Shown here: positions 8,015 to 15,625 of the stretch, one piece after another
Layout: the number at the start of each line of letters is the position of its first letter
Numbering within the stretch: the stretch's first letter is position 1
DNA from: M3007 sp044350415
GTDB lineage: Bacteria; Bacteroidota; Bacteroidia; Chitinophagales; Saprospiraceae
DNA length: 44,062 bases
NCBI GenBank assembly: GCA_044350415.1
Contig: JBILHQ010000018.1
Location: 1-44,062, forward strand
Reading direction: 5' to 3'
Program-made: the position numbers and the translations under genes
Notes under the pieces: model-generated
Databases searched by the model: none
The model's input: the letters and a program-made list of their open reading frames with translations, nothing else
What the model was told of the DNA's origin: nothing

Positions 8015-8821
8015 ATGAAAAAGTTATTGGTATTAGTCGTGCTTGCGTTTCTTTTTACTACATGTACAAAAAATCAGCCGTTAAATGAAATTGCAGCCTC
8101 CGGCATCACAGAACAAGTTAAAGCAAAAATCGCTGCTATGGGTTTTGCTACTGATGAAATCCTGGAAGTTGAAGATGGGTTTGTCGTTGAAGGCGACATT
8201 TTTCTGAGCCTCAATGACCTGAATACGGCATCAATTGACTTGCAATCTTTGATTGTTGGTGAAACTGAACAGTACAACACCACTTATTTGGTGACTGGTT
8301 TACCCCGTAATATTTCAGTGCGATTGAATACATCAGGTATGACCACTGCGCAGTCTACGGCAATGTCAACAGCTACCAATGCTGCTATTGACCGTTATAA
8401 TGCAGCTGGTTTGCAGTTGACCTTTTCCCGTGTTACCAGTGGTGGCAGTATTGTAATAAAAAAGGCACCTAATGGAGCAGGCTATATTGCGTCTGCGGGC
8501 TTCCCTACATCAACAGGTAATCCTCATAACTCCATTCTGTTTAACGTAACGTATTCAACCTGGAACGCAAATACCCTGACTTCTGTCCTGGCACATGAAA
8601 TAGGCCACTGTATTGGCATGCGTCATACTGACTACATGGACCGCTCTTATAGCTGCGGTGGTGCATACGCCAATGAAGGCGCCAGTAGTGTAGGTGCAGT
8701 ACTTATCCCAGGCACACCTGCTACAGCCGATCCAAACTCCTGGATGCTGGCTTGTATCGGTAATGGAATCAACCGCCCGTTTAATGCGAATGACGTGACA
8801 GCGTTGAATTACCTTTATTAG
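8015..8821 (+). CDS. M57-type zinc metalloprotease lipoprotein (HEIGH family)
   Basis: A 268-residue lipoprotein: the signal peptide LLVLVVLAFLFTTC ends in a lipobox Cys at residue 17, so it should be anchored in the outer membrane. The catalytic motif HEIGHCIGMRHTD near residues 193-205 matches HExGHxxGxxHTD of the M57 'dual-action HEIGH' peptidases, with two His and Glu for zinc and catalysis and a third ligand (His or Asp). The segment FNVTYSTWNANTLTSVLAHEIGH is typical of these Bacteroidota proteins. The N-terminal 60 residues probably form a short propeptide-like part. It is monocistronic, with its own promoter and an extreme palindrome directly after the stop codon. The substrate is unknown. 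Confidence 0.88.
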   Translation: MKKLLVLVVLAFLFTTCTKNQPLNEIAASGITEQVKAKIAAMGFATDEILEVEDGFVVEGDIFLSLNDLNTASIDLQSLIVGETEQYNTTYLVTGLPRNISVRLNTSGMTTAQSTAMSTATNAAIDRYNAAGLQLTFSRVTSGGSIVIKKAPNGAGYIASAGFPTSTGNPHNSILFNVTYSTWNANTLTSVLAHEIGHCIGMRHTDYMDRSYSCGGAYANEGASSVGAVLIPGTPATADPNSWMLACIGNGINRPFNANDVTALNYLY

Positions 8822-8823
8822 TA

Positions 8824-8903
8824 GATATTTTTTGCTATTTATATTATTAAGGCTTGCAGGCATTTGCCTGCAAGCCTTAATAATATAAATAGCAAAAAAT
8901 ATC
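8824..8903. terminator. 39-bp perfect palindrome between convergent genes
   Basis: Arms 8824-8862 and 8865-8903 are perfectly complementary over 39 bases with a two-base TT loop. The GC-rich centre (AAGGCTTGCAGGCA) is flanked by A/T-rich outer parts, including T6/A6 runs. It fills almost the whole gap between the metalloprotease (plus) and the HerA-like gene (minus), so it probably terminates both. Confidence 0.75.
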
Positions 8904-8927
8904 AGATGAATCAATGTAGCAATTCTG

Positions 8928-10478
8928 TTAAAACCAGCTTTTTCTTCTGGTTTTACTGCTTCCTCCCAATCCAAGTACTCCCAGCAATCCTCTGGTAAGT
9001 TCTCTTGCCACTGTGCGCCCAACTTGTCGTGCGAGTGGATTGTCAATAACCGTTTCGAGTATCCCTTTTTCTGCCTTAGCCGGTCGGGATGCTTTTGCTT
9101 CGGGTGGAGGCGACATCTCAACAGCTTCCTGAATTTTTCCACTTAAAATTTCATAAGCACTTTCGCGGTCAATCGCCTGGTTGTATTTGCGTGCCAGCGA
9201 TGAATGGCTAATAAATTGATCAATTTCGGCTGGTGTCAAAATATCCATCCGGCTTTGGGGCGGGCGCAGTAAAGTATGTACAAGGGGCGTTGGAATACCT
9301 TTTTCATTCAATACACTTACCAATGCTTCACCGATACCGAGATTGGTCAACAGATCTTCAGTTTGGTACCATTTTGTGATTGGGTAGTTTTCAGCAGCCA
9401 GTTTGATCGCTTTGCGGTCTTTTGCTGTAAATGCACGCAATGCGTGCTGTATTTTCATACCTAACTGCGCCAAAATACTGTCAGGAATATCAGCGGGGTT
9501 TTGGGTAATAAAGAAAATACCAACGCCTTTTGAGCGCACTAATTTGATGATGGCCTCCATTTGTTGCATCAATGCTGGTGATGCTTCCTGGAATACCAGG
9601 TGTGCTTCGTCAATAAAGATACATAATTTAGGTTGCTCCATGTCGCCTTCCTCAGGGAAAGAGGAATAGATTTCTGCGAGCATTTGCAACATGAAGGTAC
9701 TGAATAATTTCGGCCGGTCCTGGATGTCGGAAAGGCGAACAATATGGATAATACCCCGGCCGTTCTCATCCATACGGCACAGATCCTGCACATCAAAGGA
9801 GAGTTCGCCAAAGAACTGCTCGGCACCCTGTTGTTCCAGTTCCACCACTTTGCGAAGAATTGTTCCTGCGGTGACAGCACTGAATTGTCCAAATTCGGCT
9901 TCAATTTCCGCTTTACCTTCATTACTCAGGTATTGCAGTGTTTTTTTGAAGTCCCGCAGGTCGAGTAAAGGTAGATTGCGGTCGTCACAATATTTAAAAA
10001 TAACGGCGACCACTCCCCCCTGAGTATCATTCAGTCCTAAAATCCGGCTAAATAAAACGGGACCGAATTCGCTGACGGTGGCCCGCAAACGCGCTCCTTT
10101 TTCGTTGGATAGACTAAGAAATTCAATGGAGTTTCCAGTAGCCTGCCAGCCAATTTTAATTCTGTTAATGCGATCTGTTATTTTGGCGTTTTCGGCACCG
10201 GGCATGGCAACGCCCGAAAGGTCGCCTTTGATATCCATTAATAAGCTCGAAACGCCATTGGCTGCTAATTGCTCTGCAAGCACCTGAAGTGTTTTTGTTT
10301 TTCCTGTACCTGTGGCACCTGCAATAAGGCCGTGCCGGTTCATCGTGCGCAGCGGAATTTTAACTTGTAATCCTTCGATGGCGGCACCATCTAACATAGC
10401 AGCCCCAATGACGATTGATGTGCCGGAAAAAGTATAACCTGAATTGATTTCAGCAGAAAAATCTTCAATTTTTGCCAT
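8928..10478 (-). CDS. HerA-like ATPase, DUF853 (YjgR-type)
   Basis: A 516-residue cytoplasmic P-loop ATPase of the HerA/FtsK-like group that carries DUF853. Walker A is GATGTGKTKT near residues 54-63, the ASCE Walker B strand reads LCIFIDEAHLVF near 285-296, and FFITQNPADIPDSILAQLG follows as the sensor region. GLIAGATGTGKTKTLQVLAEQL and LLMDIKGDLSG are family signatures. The C-terminus is basic (SSKTRRKSWF). Members are predicted DNA-translocating or remodelling ATPases, but the cellular job of DUF853 proteins is not firmly known. No NurA-type nuclease is next to it, which argues against the archaeal-type end-resection pair. The start is ATG at 10478. Confidence 0.9.
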   Translation of the reverse strand: MAKIEDFSAEINSGYTFSGTSIVIGAAMLDGAAIEGLQVKIPLRTMNRHGLIAGATGTGKTKTLQVLAEQLAANGVSSLLMDIKGDLSGVAMPGAENAKITDRINRIKIGWQATGNSIEFLSLSNEKGARLRATVSEFGPVLFSRILGLNDTQGGVVAVIFKYCDDRNLPLLDLRDFKKTLQYLSNEGKAEIEAEFGQFSAVTAGTILRKVVELEQQGAEQFFGELSFDVQDLCRMDENGRGIIHIVRLSDIQDRPKLFSTFMLQMLAEIYSSFPEEGDMEQPKLCIFIDEAHLVFQEASPALMQQMEAIIKLVRSKGVGIFFITQNPADIPDSILAQLGMKIQHALRAFTAKDRKAIKLAAENYPITKWYQTEDLLTNLGIGEALVSVLNEKGIPTPLVHTLLRPPQSRMDILTPAEIDQFISHSSLARKYNQAIDRESAYEILSGKIQEAVEMSPPPEAKASRPAKAEKGILETVIDNPLARQVGRTVARELTRGLLGVLGLGGSSKTRRKSWF

Positions 10479-10796
10479 TAAGCAGAAAAATAAGGATATG
10501 TGATAAAAGATTAAACGTCCACAAAAGTATGTTTTGTTTCGTTAGTAGTTGAATAAAATAATTACCGGTTTTGATTTTTGTTTATTCACTGCATGAAAAC
10601 AAAGCAGATCAATTCACCGGCTATTCGGTGGATGCGGCACTAGTGCCAGAGGCACTAGTCTCCCCTGGTAACAATTCTTTATCCTCTTTAACTGAGTTGG
10701 GTTGCCAGGTTTATGAAAAGCAGCAACTAGTAACCTGCCTTCAGTAACATAAATGGTAAGTAAATCGCGTTATCTTTGCAGCCAATTTTCAAATAT
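10479..10796. other. 318-base non-coding gap with small inverted repeats
   Basis: This gap separates the divergent HerA-like gene and exonuclease. It contains a 9-bp perfect inverted repeat ACTAGTGCC-AGA-GGCACTAGT at 10639-10659, a short CACCG/CGGTG hairpin at about 10617-10632, and a weaker CCTGGTAAC/GTTGCCAGG pairing around 10674-10719. The exonuclease promoter lies at its right end. No tRNA or ORF was recognised. Confidence 0.5.
10771..10778 (+). promoter_or_regulatory. -7 element for the exonuclease/MbnP operon
   Basis: TATCTTTG matches TAnnTTTG exactly. No clear TTG is visible at the expected upstream distance. The start near 10784 leaves only about 13 nt before ATG 10797. It excludes the alternative TTG start at 10776, which lies inside the element. 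Confidence 0.6.
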
Positions 10797-11606
10797 ATGA
10801 TACTTCATTTAACTCGCGACCTGGTTTTTTTTGACCTGGAAACTACCGGACTAAACGTTATTCGGGACAAAATAGTCCAGATAGCCCTTATTAAATTACA
10901 CAAAAACGGTGCTCCTCCATTGGAATATACCACCTTAGTGAATCCTGGGATCCCTATTTCGGAAGAATCTATGGCGATACACGGCATTACACCGGCCGAT
11001 CTAAGAAACAAACCGACTTTCCAGCAAATAGCAGAAAAAGTCCATGAATTTATTGGCGATGCTGATTTAGGAGGTTACAATTCCAACAGGTTTGACATCC
11101 CGATGCTGATGGAGGAATTCGCAAGGGTAGGTATGGAACTGGATATTTCCAAGCGCCGCCTGATTGATGCGCAGCGGATATTCTATAAGATGGAACCGCG
11201 CACCCTGAAAGCCGCATACCGCCTTTATTGCCAGAAAGAACTGACCGACGCACATGATGCATTGGCAGACGTACGTGCAACGATTGAGGTTTTCCAGGGA
11301 CAATTGCAGATGTATGATGGAAAGGACCTGATGGATGAAGAAGGTAATACGATTCCGGCTCCTATTCAGAATGATATTCAGGCATTACATGATTTTACAA
11401 ATGACCTGAATTTCCTGGATGTTACCCAAAAATTAAAAGCACAGGCGGATGGTGTAGTCGTCTTTAATTTCGGAAAATACGCCGGACAATCTGTAAAAGA
11501 GGTGTTTAAGAAGGAGCCCAATTATTATCACTGGATGATGGAGCGGGAATTTTCCAGTCAGGTAAAACAGATGATTAAGGAAATATATAAATCGATGAAA
11601 TCATAA
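10797..11606 (+). CDS. DEDDh 3'-5' exonuclease (DnaQ-like) with ExoX-like C-terminus
   Basis: A 269-residue nuclease. Exo I FFDLETTGL (about residues 11-19) supplies the first Asp and Glu, Exo II is GGYNSNRFDIPMLMEEF (about 91-107), and Exo III HDALADVRAT (about 152-161) carries the catalytic His and Asp, as in DnaQ/ExoX. The C-terminal part FNFGKYAGQSVKEVFKKEPNYYHWMM (split as read) resembles the small ExoX-like C-terminal module. It is predicted to degrade or proofread DNA in repair, in the cytoplasm. Seven bases separate it from the following MbnP-like gene, so it may be the first gene of that transcript, although the functions look unrelated. Confidence 0.88.
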   Translation: MILHLTRDLVFFDLETTGLNVIRDKIVQIALIKLHKNGAPPLEYTTLVNPGIPISEESMAIHGITPADLRNKPTFQQIAEKVHEFIGDADLGGYNSNRFDIPMLMEEFARVGMELDISKRRLIDAQRIFYKMEPRTLKAAYRLYCQKELTDAHDALADVRATIEVFQGQLQMYDGKDLMDEEGNTIPAPIQNDIQALHDFTNDLNFLDVTQKLKAQADGVVVFNFGKYAGQSVKEVFKKEPNYYHWMMEREFSSQVKQMIKEIYKSMKS

Positions 11607-11613
11607 ATTAAGT

Positions 11614-12468
11614 ATGAAATTGCAGGTATTAAGTTGGCGATTATTAGTGGCTTGTTTTGCTGTTGTAATATTTTGGTCAGCCTGTGAATCGCCAAGCAGG
11701 GGCTGCTTGGATATTGAAGCTACTAATTTTGATGTTTCATCTGATAAGCCCTGTAAGGACGATTGTTGCAAGTATCCGAATTTGGTTTGCTCTGTCAGTC
11801 AGAAATTTGGTGGCGTATTATGGAAACAGGATACTGCCTATATGAATGACCTTGGGTTGCATTTCCGGATAAAAAGTGTGGCGTTTTACCTCTCCGGGTT
11901 CGAACTGGGGCAGGGTGGCACTTTTTATCAAACGACCGACAGCGTCAAAATGAAGGTTTTTGGCAGTGGACCTGCAGATACAGTGGCGCAATATTTCAGA
12001 GATGATTATTTGTTAGTGCGCCGGGTACCGGTGGAATATCCAGTGGGGCAATTTAAAAAAAGTGGCGCATTCGATACCTTTCGCTGCAACCTCGGACTTG
12101 AACCCGATGCGAATAAAATTATACCCCGGTATGCTCCTTCAGGCCATCCGCTCAACAAGCAGTCTGATAGCTTGTGGCTGAGTCGTACAGAGCAGTACGT
12201 ATGGATGCAAATGGTGGTGGCCAAAGATACCTTCCTCACCACCATACCGGATACTTTGCGGTTTACGGCCGTTGATTTTGGTGGTCTACCGTATAAAATC
12301 ACCTCCGGCACTGTTTTGAATCACCTCACCGGGTTTGATTTTGATTTTATTTTCACGGTAGATTACGCTAAGATGTTCAGTGGTGTAGACTTTGCCAATT
12401 CTGGCGTTGTTGCATGGAAAAATCAAATACTTTTGAACCTTGGAAGTACTTTTGAGGTTTCTCAATAA
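11614..12468 (+). CDS. MbnP-like lipoprotein (first of two)
   Basis: A 284-residue exported lipoprotein (CFAVVIFWSAC lipobox, Cys near residue 24). After the anchor comes a Cys-rich stretch (residues about 31-55, GCLDIEATNFD ... CKDDCCKYP) resembling the GC-x-A-x-N-Y/F-D calcium-loop-like motif of other Bacteroidota surface proteins. The rest follows the MbnP pattern: a beta-rich domain with FRIKSVAFYLSGFEL near residue 90, a conserved centre with WMQMVV, and a terminal VDYAKMFSGVDFA. MbnP proteins are partners of diheme MbnH peroxidases. The gene is followed by a second MbnP-like gene after 24 bases and by a diheme peroxidase, supporting that pairing. A role in copper handling is only inferred. 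Confidence 0.75.
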   Translation: MKLQVLSWRLLVACFAVVIFWSACESPSRGCLDIEATNFDVSSDKPCKDDCCKYPNLVCSVSQKFGGVLWKQDTAYMNDLGLHFRIKSVAFYLSGFELGQGGTFYQTTDSVKMKVFGSGPADTVAQYFRDDYLLVRRVPVEYPVGQFKKSGAFDTFRCNLGLEPDANKIIPRYAPSGHPLNKQSDSLWLSRTEQYVWMQMVVAKDTFLTTIPDTLRFTAVDFGGLPYKITSGTVLNHLTGFDFDFIFTVDYAKMFSGVDFANSGVVAWKNQILLNLGSTFEVSQ

Positions 12469-12492
12469 GTTAATTCTTAAAATAAATTAAAC

Positions 12493-13251
12493 ATGAAACA
12501 ATACTCATTGCTATTATTGGTTGCCGCCATTTTTTTATCGGCTGGTTGTAAAAAAGAAGAAAATCATACGGCAAAAAATGTCGAATTGTCTATTACCTTC
12601 AAAGCACTTTATGATGGTACAAAATTGGTAAAGAATAGCGATTACAATTACGATACCTACAAAGTTCAGTTTTCTCGTTTTTCTACCTATATTTCTGATA
12701 TTACGCTGTTAAATGGCACCGAGGAAGTGAAAGTGTCGGACGTCGAATACCTTGATTTTACGCCTGATGGTGCTGCCGATAATAATGCAGTGGATATTAC
12801 TATTAAAGCAACGGTGAGGGAAGGGAATTACACGGGGATCAGGATGGGTTATGGTGTTAATCCAGTCAATAATGCCAAAAAGCCTGCTGATTTTGCGGCA
12901 GGAACACCACTGGCACAGGAAGGAGAATACTGGCCAGGTTGGAAGAGCTATATTTTTACCAAAATTGAGGGCCAGGGCGACGGCAATAATGATGGTAATC
13001 AGGATATTTTTATGCTTTACCACTGCGGTGCTGATAAATCATACCGGGTGTATAGTTATGATAAAGCCATAACAGTAGCTGGAAATTCAGTATTAAGCGT
13101 GGAATTTGATTTGAAAAACCTTTTTTACGGTAATAATACCTGGTTTGATATCACTATTCCAAGTAATCAGTTTACATCCAATCTTGCGACAGATACCAGG
13201 GTGGCAGGTATATTGATGGACAATTTTGATCAGGCTACGACGGTGAAATAA
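12493..13251 (+). CDS. MbnP-like lipoprotein (second)
   Basis: A 252-residue lipoprotein with lipobox Cys at about residue 19 (AIFLSAGC). It is a clear MbnP-family protein: VELSITFKALYDGTKL opens the domain, then FSRFSTYISDITLL, GNYTGIRMGYGVNP, and the Trp-rich signature EYWPGWKSYIFTKIEG at about residues 142-158, and it ends in DNFDQATTV. In Methylosinus MbnP a Trp is converted to kynurenine by the diheme enzyme MbnH. Which Trp, if any, is modified here cannot be told by eye. It sits 13-24 bases from its operon neighbours and directly precedes the diheme peroxidase gene, so the two probably work together in the periplasm or at the outer membrane. Confidence 0.85.
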   Translation: MKQYSLLLLVAAIFLSAGCKKEENHTAKNVELSITFKALYDGTKLVKNSDYNYDTYKVQFSRFSTYISDITLLNGTEEVKVSDVEYLDFTPDGAADNNAVDITIKATVREGNYTGIRMGYGVNPVNNAKKPADFAAGTPLAQEGEYWPGWKSYIFTKIEGQGDGNNDGNQDIFMLYHCGADKSYRVYSYDKAITVAGNSVLSVEFDLKNLFYGNNTWFDITIPSNQFTSNLATDTRVAGILMDNFDQATTVK

Positions 13252-13270
13252 ATTTTTTAAATAATTGAAT

Positions 13271-14410
13271 ATGAAGAAAATATATTTTATTGGAGGGCTC
13301 CTGGGGCTGTTGCTTTGGGCAGGATGTGATCCAAATACTAACCCTGAACCTGAAGCGGGCGATCTGTTGCAGTACACCTACTCGCCTCAGGGTTATGTGA
13401 TCAAAAAACCAGATCATTTTCCACAGGTTCCAATTCCGGCAGACAACCCGCAAACCTATGCGGGTGTCCAGTTGGGGCGGCACTTGTTCTACGATCCGAT
13501 CCTTTCAGCCGACAGCACGATGTCGTGCGCATCCTGTCATTTGGCTCAAAATAATTTTACAGACGGGAAAGCGGTTTCTACAGGAATTGATGGCATAATG
13601 GGCAAACGCAGTTCTATGAGTTTGCTAAATGTTGCCTATATACAGCCAGTGATAGCCTCTAATGATACCTTCGCTCTTTTTTGGGATGGCCGCTCTAAGT
13701 CTTTGGAAGACCAAGCATTACGGCCGGTGGAGGATCAAATCGAACTCCACAATACCTGGCCTAATTTGGTGGAAAAACTAAAAAAGCATCCTGAATATCC
13801 AAAAATGTTTCGGGAAGCATTTGGAATAACAGATCGCTCTGAAATCACTAAAGAACTGGCAGCAAAAGCAATGGCACAGTTTGAACGGATCATGATCAGC
13901 AGTGGACAATCCATTTTCGATCGATACCTTGCCGGCGAAATTACTCTTTTACAGGATGAGGCACTGGATGGAAAAATTATGTTCTTTGATGAAGGCGGTG
14001 TAGGCCTCCCGGACGCGGAGTGTTTTCATTGCCACGGTGTGGGCACCCTGACAGGTAAAGGCTTTTTTGAGAATGGCCTTGATCCATTCAATGCGCTTAC
14101 CGATATTGGGATGGAGCATGTAAGTGGCAATCCGGATGATCGGGGCAAATTCAGGGTCCCAACGATTCGGAATATTGAGATGTCGGCACCTTATATGCAC
14201 GACGGACGATTTCAAACACTTGAAGATGTAGTCGATCATTACTTGTTTCATTCGCTCCTGGATACACCATATCCCAATCCGAATATGGCGCTGATCGTCA
14301 ATAAGCGTGCCCAATATACGCAATACCATAAAACGGCATTAGTGGCGTTCCTTAAAACGCTTACTGACACGGAATTTGTCAATAACCCGGATTTGAAGAG
14401 TCCGTATTAG
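13271..14410 (+). CDS. Diheme cytochrome c peroxidase / MauG-MbnH-like lipoprotein
   Basis: A 379-residue lipoprotein (GLLLWAGC lipobox) with two c-type heme sites, CASCH near residues 87-91 and CFHCH near 251-255. LGRHLFYDPILSADSTMSC precedes the first heme, and the C-terminal APYMHDGRFQTLEDV is the signature of the bacterial CcpA/MauG superfamily. Such enzymes either reduce peroxide or form high-valent iron to oxidise a protein partner. Following two MbnP-like genes suggests the latter, MbnH-like, role. Start: ATG at 13271, with the TTG two codons upstream rejected. The 3' end overlaps the ElaA gene on the other strand by 32 bases. Confidence 0.9.
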   Translation: MKKIYFIGGLLGLLLWAGCDPNTNPEPEAGDLLQYTYSPQGYVIKKPDHFPQVPIPADNPQTYAGVQLGRHLFYDPILSADSTMSCASCHLAQNNFTDGKAVSTGIDGIMGKRSSMSLLNVAYIQPVIASNDTFALFWDGRSKSLEDQALRPVEDQIELHNTWPNLVEKLKKHPEYPKMFREAFGITDRSEITKELAAKAMAQFERIMISSGQSIFDRYLAGEITLLQDEALDGKIMFFDEGGVGLPDAECFHCHGVGTLTGKGFFENGLDPFNALTDIGMEHVSGNPDDRGKFRVPTIRNIEMSAPYMHDGRFQTLEDVVDHYLFHSLLDTPYPNPNMALIVNKRAQYTQYHKTALVAFLKTLTDTEFVNNPDLKSPY

Positions 14411-14858
14411 GTCGTATCATTTTGACATGCGGAATGCCATCTTCCAGGTATTCTTCGCCAGTCGATTGAAAGCCGAAACTTTCATAAAATTGCAATAAAT
14501 AGCGTTGTGCTCCGATTTTGATGGGTTCATTCCCAAAAAGTTCGCGACACAACGCTATACTTTTTTTCATCAGCATCCTTCCTACTCCAACACCGCGTAC
14601 GGAGGGGGCATTGACTACCCTGCCAATGGATGGATAATTTTCGTATGCCAATCCTTTGGGTAATAAGCGCGTATAAGCGACTAATTTTCCTGTTTCATTT
14701 TTGCACATACAATGCCAGGAAGCGATATCTTTCCCATCGGCATCTAAATAGGCGCAGTTTTGCTCCACCACAAAAACCTCCTGCCGCAAGGCCATGATTT
14801 CGTAAAGTTCAGCGGGCGTGAGGTCGTTAAAGGGATGACATGAAAAGGTGAGGTGCAT
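14379..14858 (-). CDS. elaA: ElaA-family GNAT N-acetyltransferase
   Basis: A 159-residue cytoplasmic acyltransferase with the GNAT fold. It begins HLTFSCHPFNDLTPAELYEIMALRQEVFVVEQNC (split as read), the ElaA hallmark (LYxxxxLRxxVFVVEQ-C). The acetyl-CoA loop is RGVGVGRMLM at about residues 88-97, and the tail reads YLLQFYESFGFQSTGEEYLEDGIPH. The substrate is not known for ElaA. An upstream in-frame ATG at 14909 would add 17 residues; I chose 14858 because homologues begin here. It overlaps the peroxidase gene by 32 bases in convergent orientation. Confidence 0.88.
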   Translation of the reverse strand: MHLTFSCHPFNDLTPAELYEIMALRQEVFVVEQNCAYLDADGKDIASWHCMCKNETGKLVAYTRLLPKGLAYENYPSIGRVVNAPSVRGVGVGRMLMKKSIALCRELFGNEPIKIGAQRYLLQFYESFGFQSTGEEYLEDGIPHVKMIRPNTDSSNPGY

Positions 14859-14950
14859 TTGCCGGAATATTTTTTTGTAAAGATAGTTTTGAATTTTTGG
14901 GTGAACCAACCTTTTCTTAAAATATTGTGTCTTTGATGGAAATCAACATT

Positions 14951-15619
14951 ATGATGAGACCATTTCCTGTAGCACTTATTTTGTGCTTTTTTACGTACTT
15001 TTCTTTGGCAGCACAGGACAGTATTCCGGCGATTCAAACGCCAAAAGTTAAACCTGATTTCAGATTTGGCCTGAATATCGCCCAAACAGTCACGGGTATT
15101 CTTCATCCATCTACTGAATTGATCAATGTTGACCCTTATTTGTTTACTTTTCGATTGGGCAACGACCGGGTGGGGTGGCGCAGTGGTTTTAATTTTGCCA
15201 ATCGAAAAACAGAAACTAATGATCAGTTCCAGGGGAAAAGAACCAACAGTCGTAGAAGTATGGAATTGCGGACTGGCGTGGAGCGGAACTTCAAGGTTTC
15301 AACGCGATTTGAATTGTATTGGGGAATCGATGCGATTTTGGGCGTTTCCAAAGATAAAATAGTGACTGATTTTGGCTCCGGGTTGGCCACCATAGATATC
15401 AGGGCTACGAAAGCGGGATTTGGTCCGGTAGTGGGAGTCGTCTGGCATATTCATCCAAGGGTGTCCCTTAGTACAGAATGCTCTGTTTATGGCGCTTATA
15501 CCTGGGAAAAAACCAAAATACGTGCCTTCCCAGATGTATCTGAAAATAAAACCACACAAAGCCAGTTTTTGCCAATTTTACCTTCTTCAGTATTTATTAA
15601 CTATTATTTTACACGTTGA
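14951..15619 (+). CDS. Small outer-membrane beta-barrel-like protein
   Basis: About 222 residues, with a signal peptide (MMRPFPVALILCFFTYFSLAAQ) and a remainder of alternating polar and aromatic residues typical of small Bacteroidota outer-membrane barrels (RFGLNIAQTV, FELYWGIDAILGV, GFGPVVGVVWHIHPRVSLSTEC, ending in an aromatic strand INYYFTR). It has no catalytic motif. It precedes the second diheme peroxidase gene by 6 bases, so it is co-transcribed and could serve as its membrane partner. In-frame starts exist at 14927 (GTG), 14936, 14951 and 14954; a near-match promoter element TGTCTTTG at 14928-14935 favours 14951 or 14954. Confidence 0.65.
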   Translation: MMRPFPVALILCFFTYFSLAAQDSIPAIQTPKVKPDFRFGLNIAQTVTGILHPSTELINVDPYLFTFRLGNDRVGWRSGFNFANRKTETNDQFQGKRTNSRRSMELRTGVERNFKVSTRFELYWGIDAILGVSKDKIVTDFGSGLATIDIRATKAGFGPVVGVVWHIHPRVSLSTECSVYGAYTWEKTKIRAFPDVSENKTTQSQFLPILPSSVFINYYFTR

Positions 15620-15625
15620 TCTGCT

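Noticed and set aside
8928..10478. Possible HerA-NurA type DNA-end resection or defence pair
   Set aside because: The ATPase belongs to DUF853 and no NurA or Sir2-like partner is adjacent; the neighbours are a protease and an exonuclease transcribed away from it.
10776..10796. A TTG start that would extend the exonuclease by seven residues
   Set aside because: The TTG is part of the TATCTTTG promoter element and would lie upstream of the expected transcript start.
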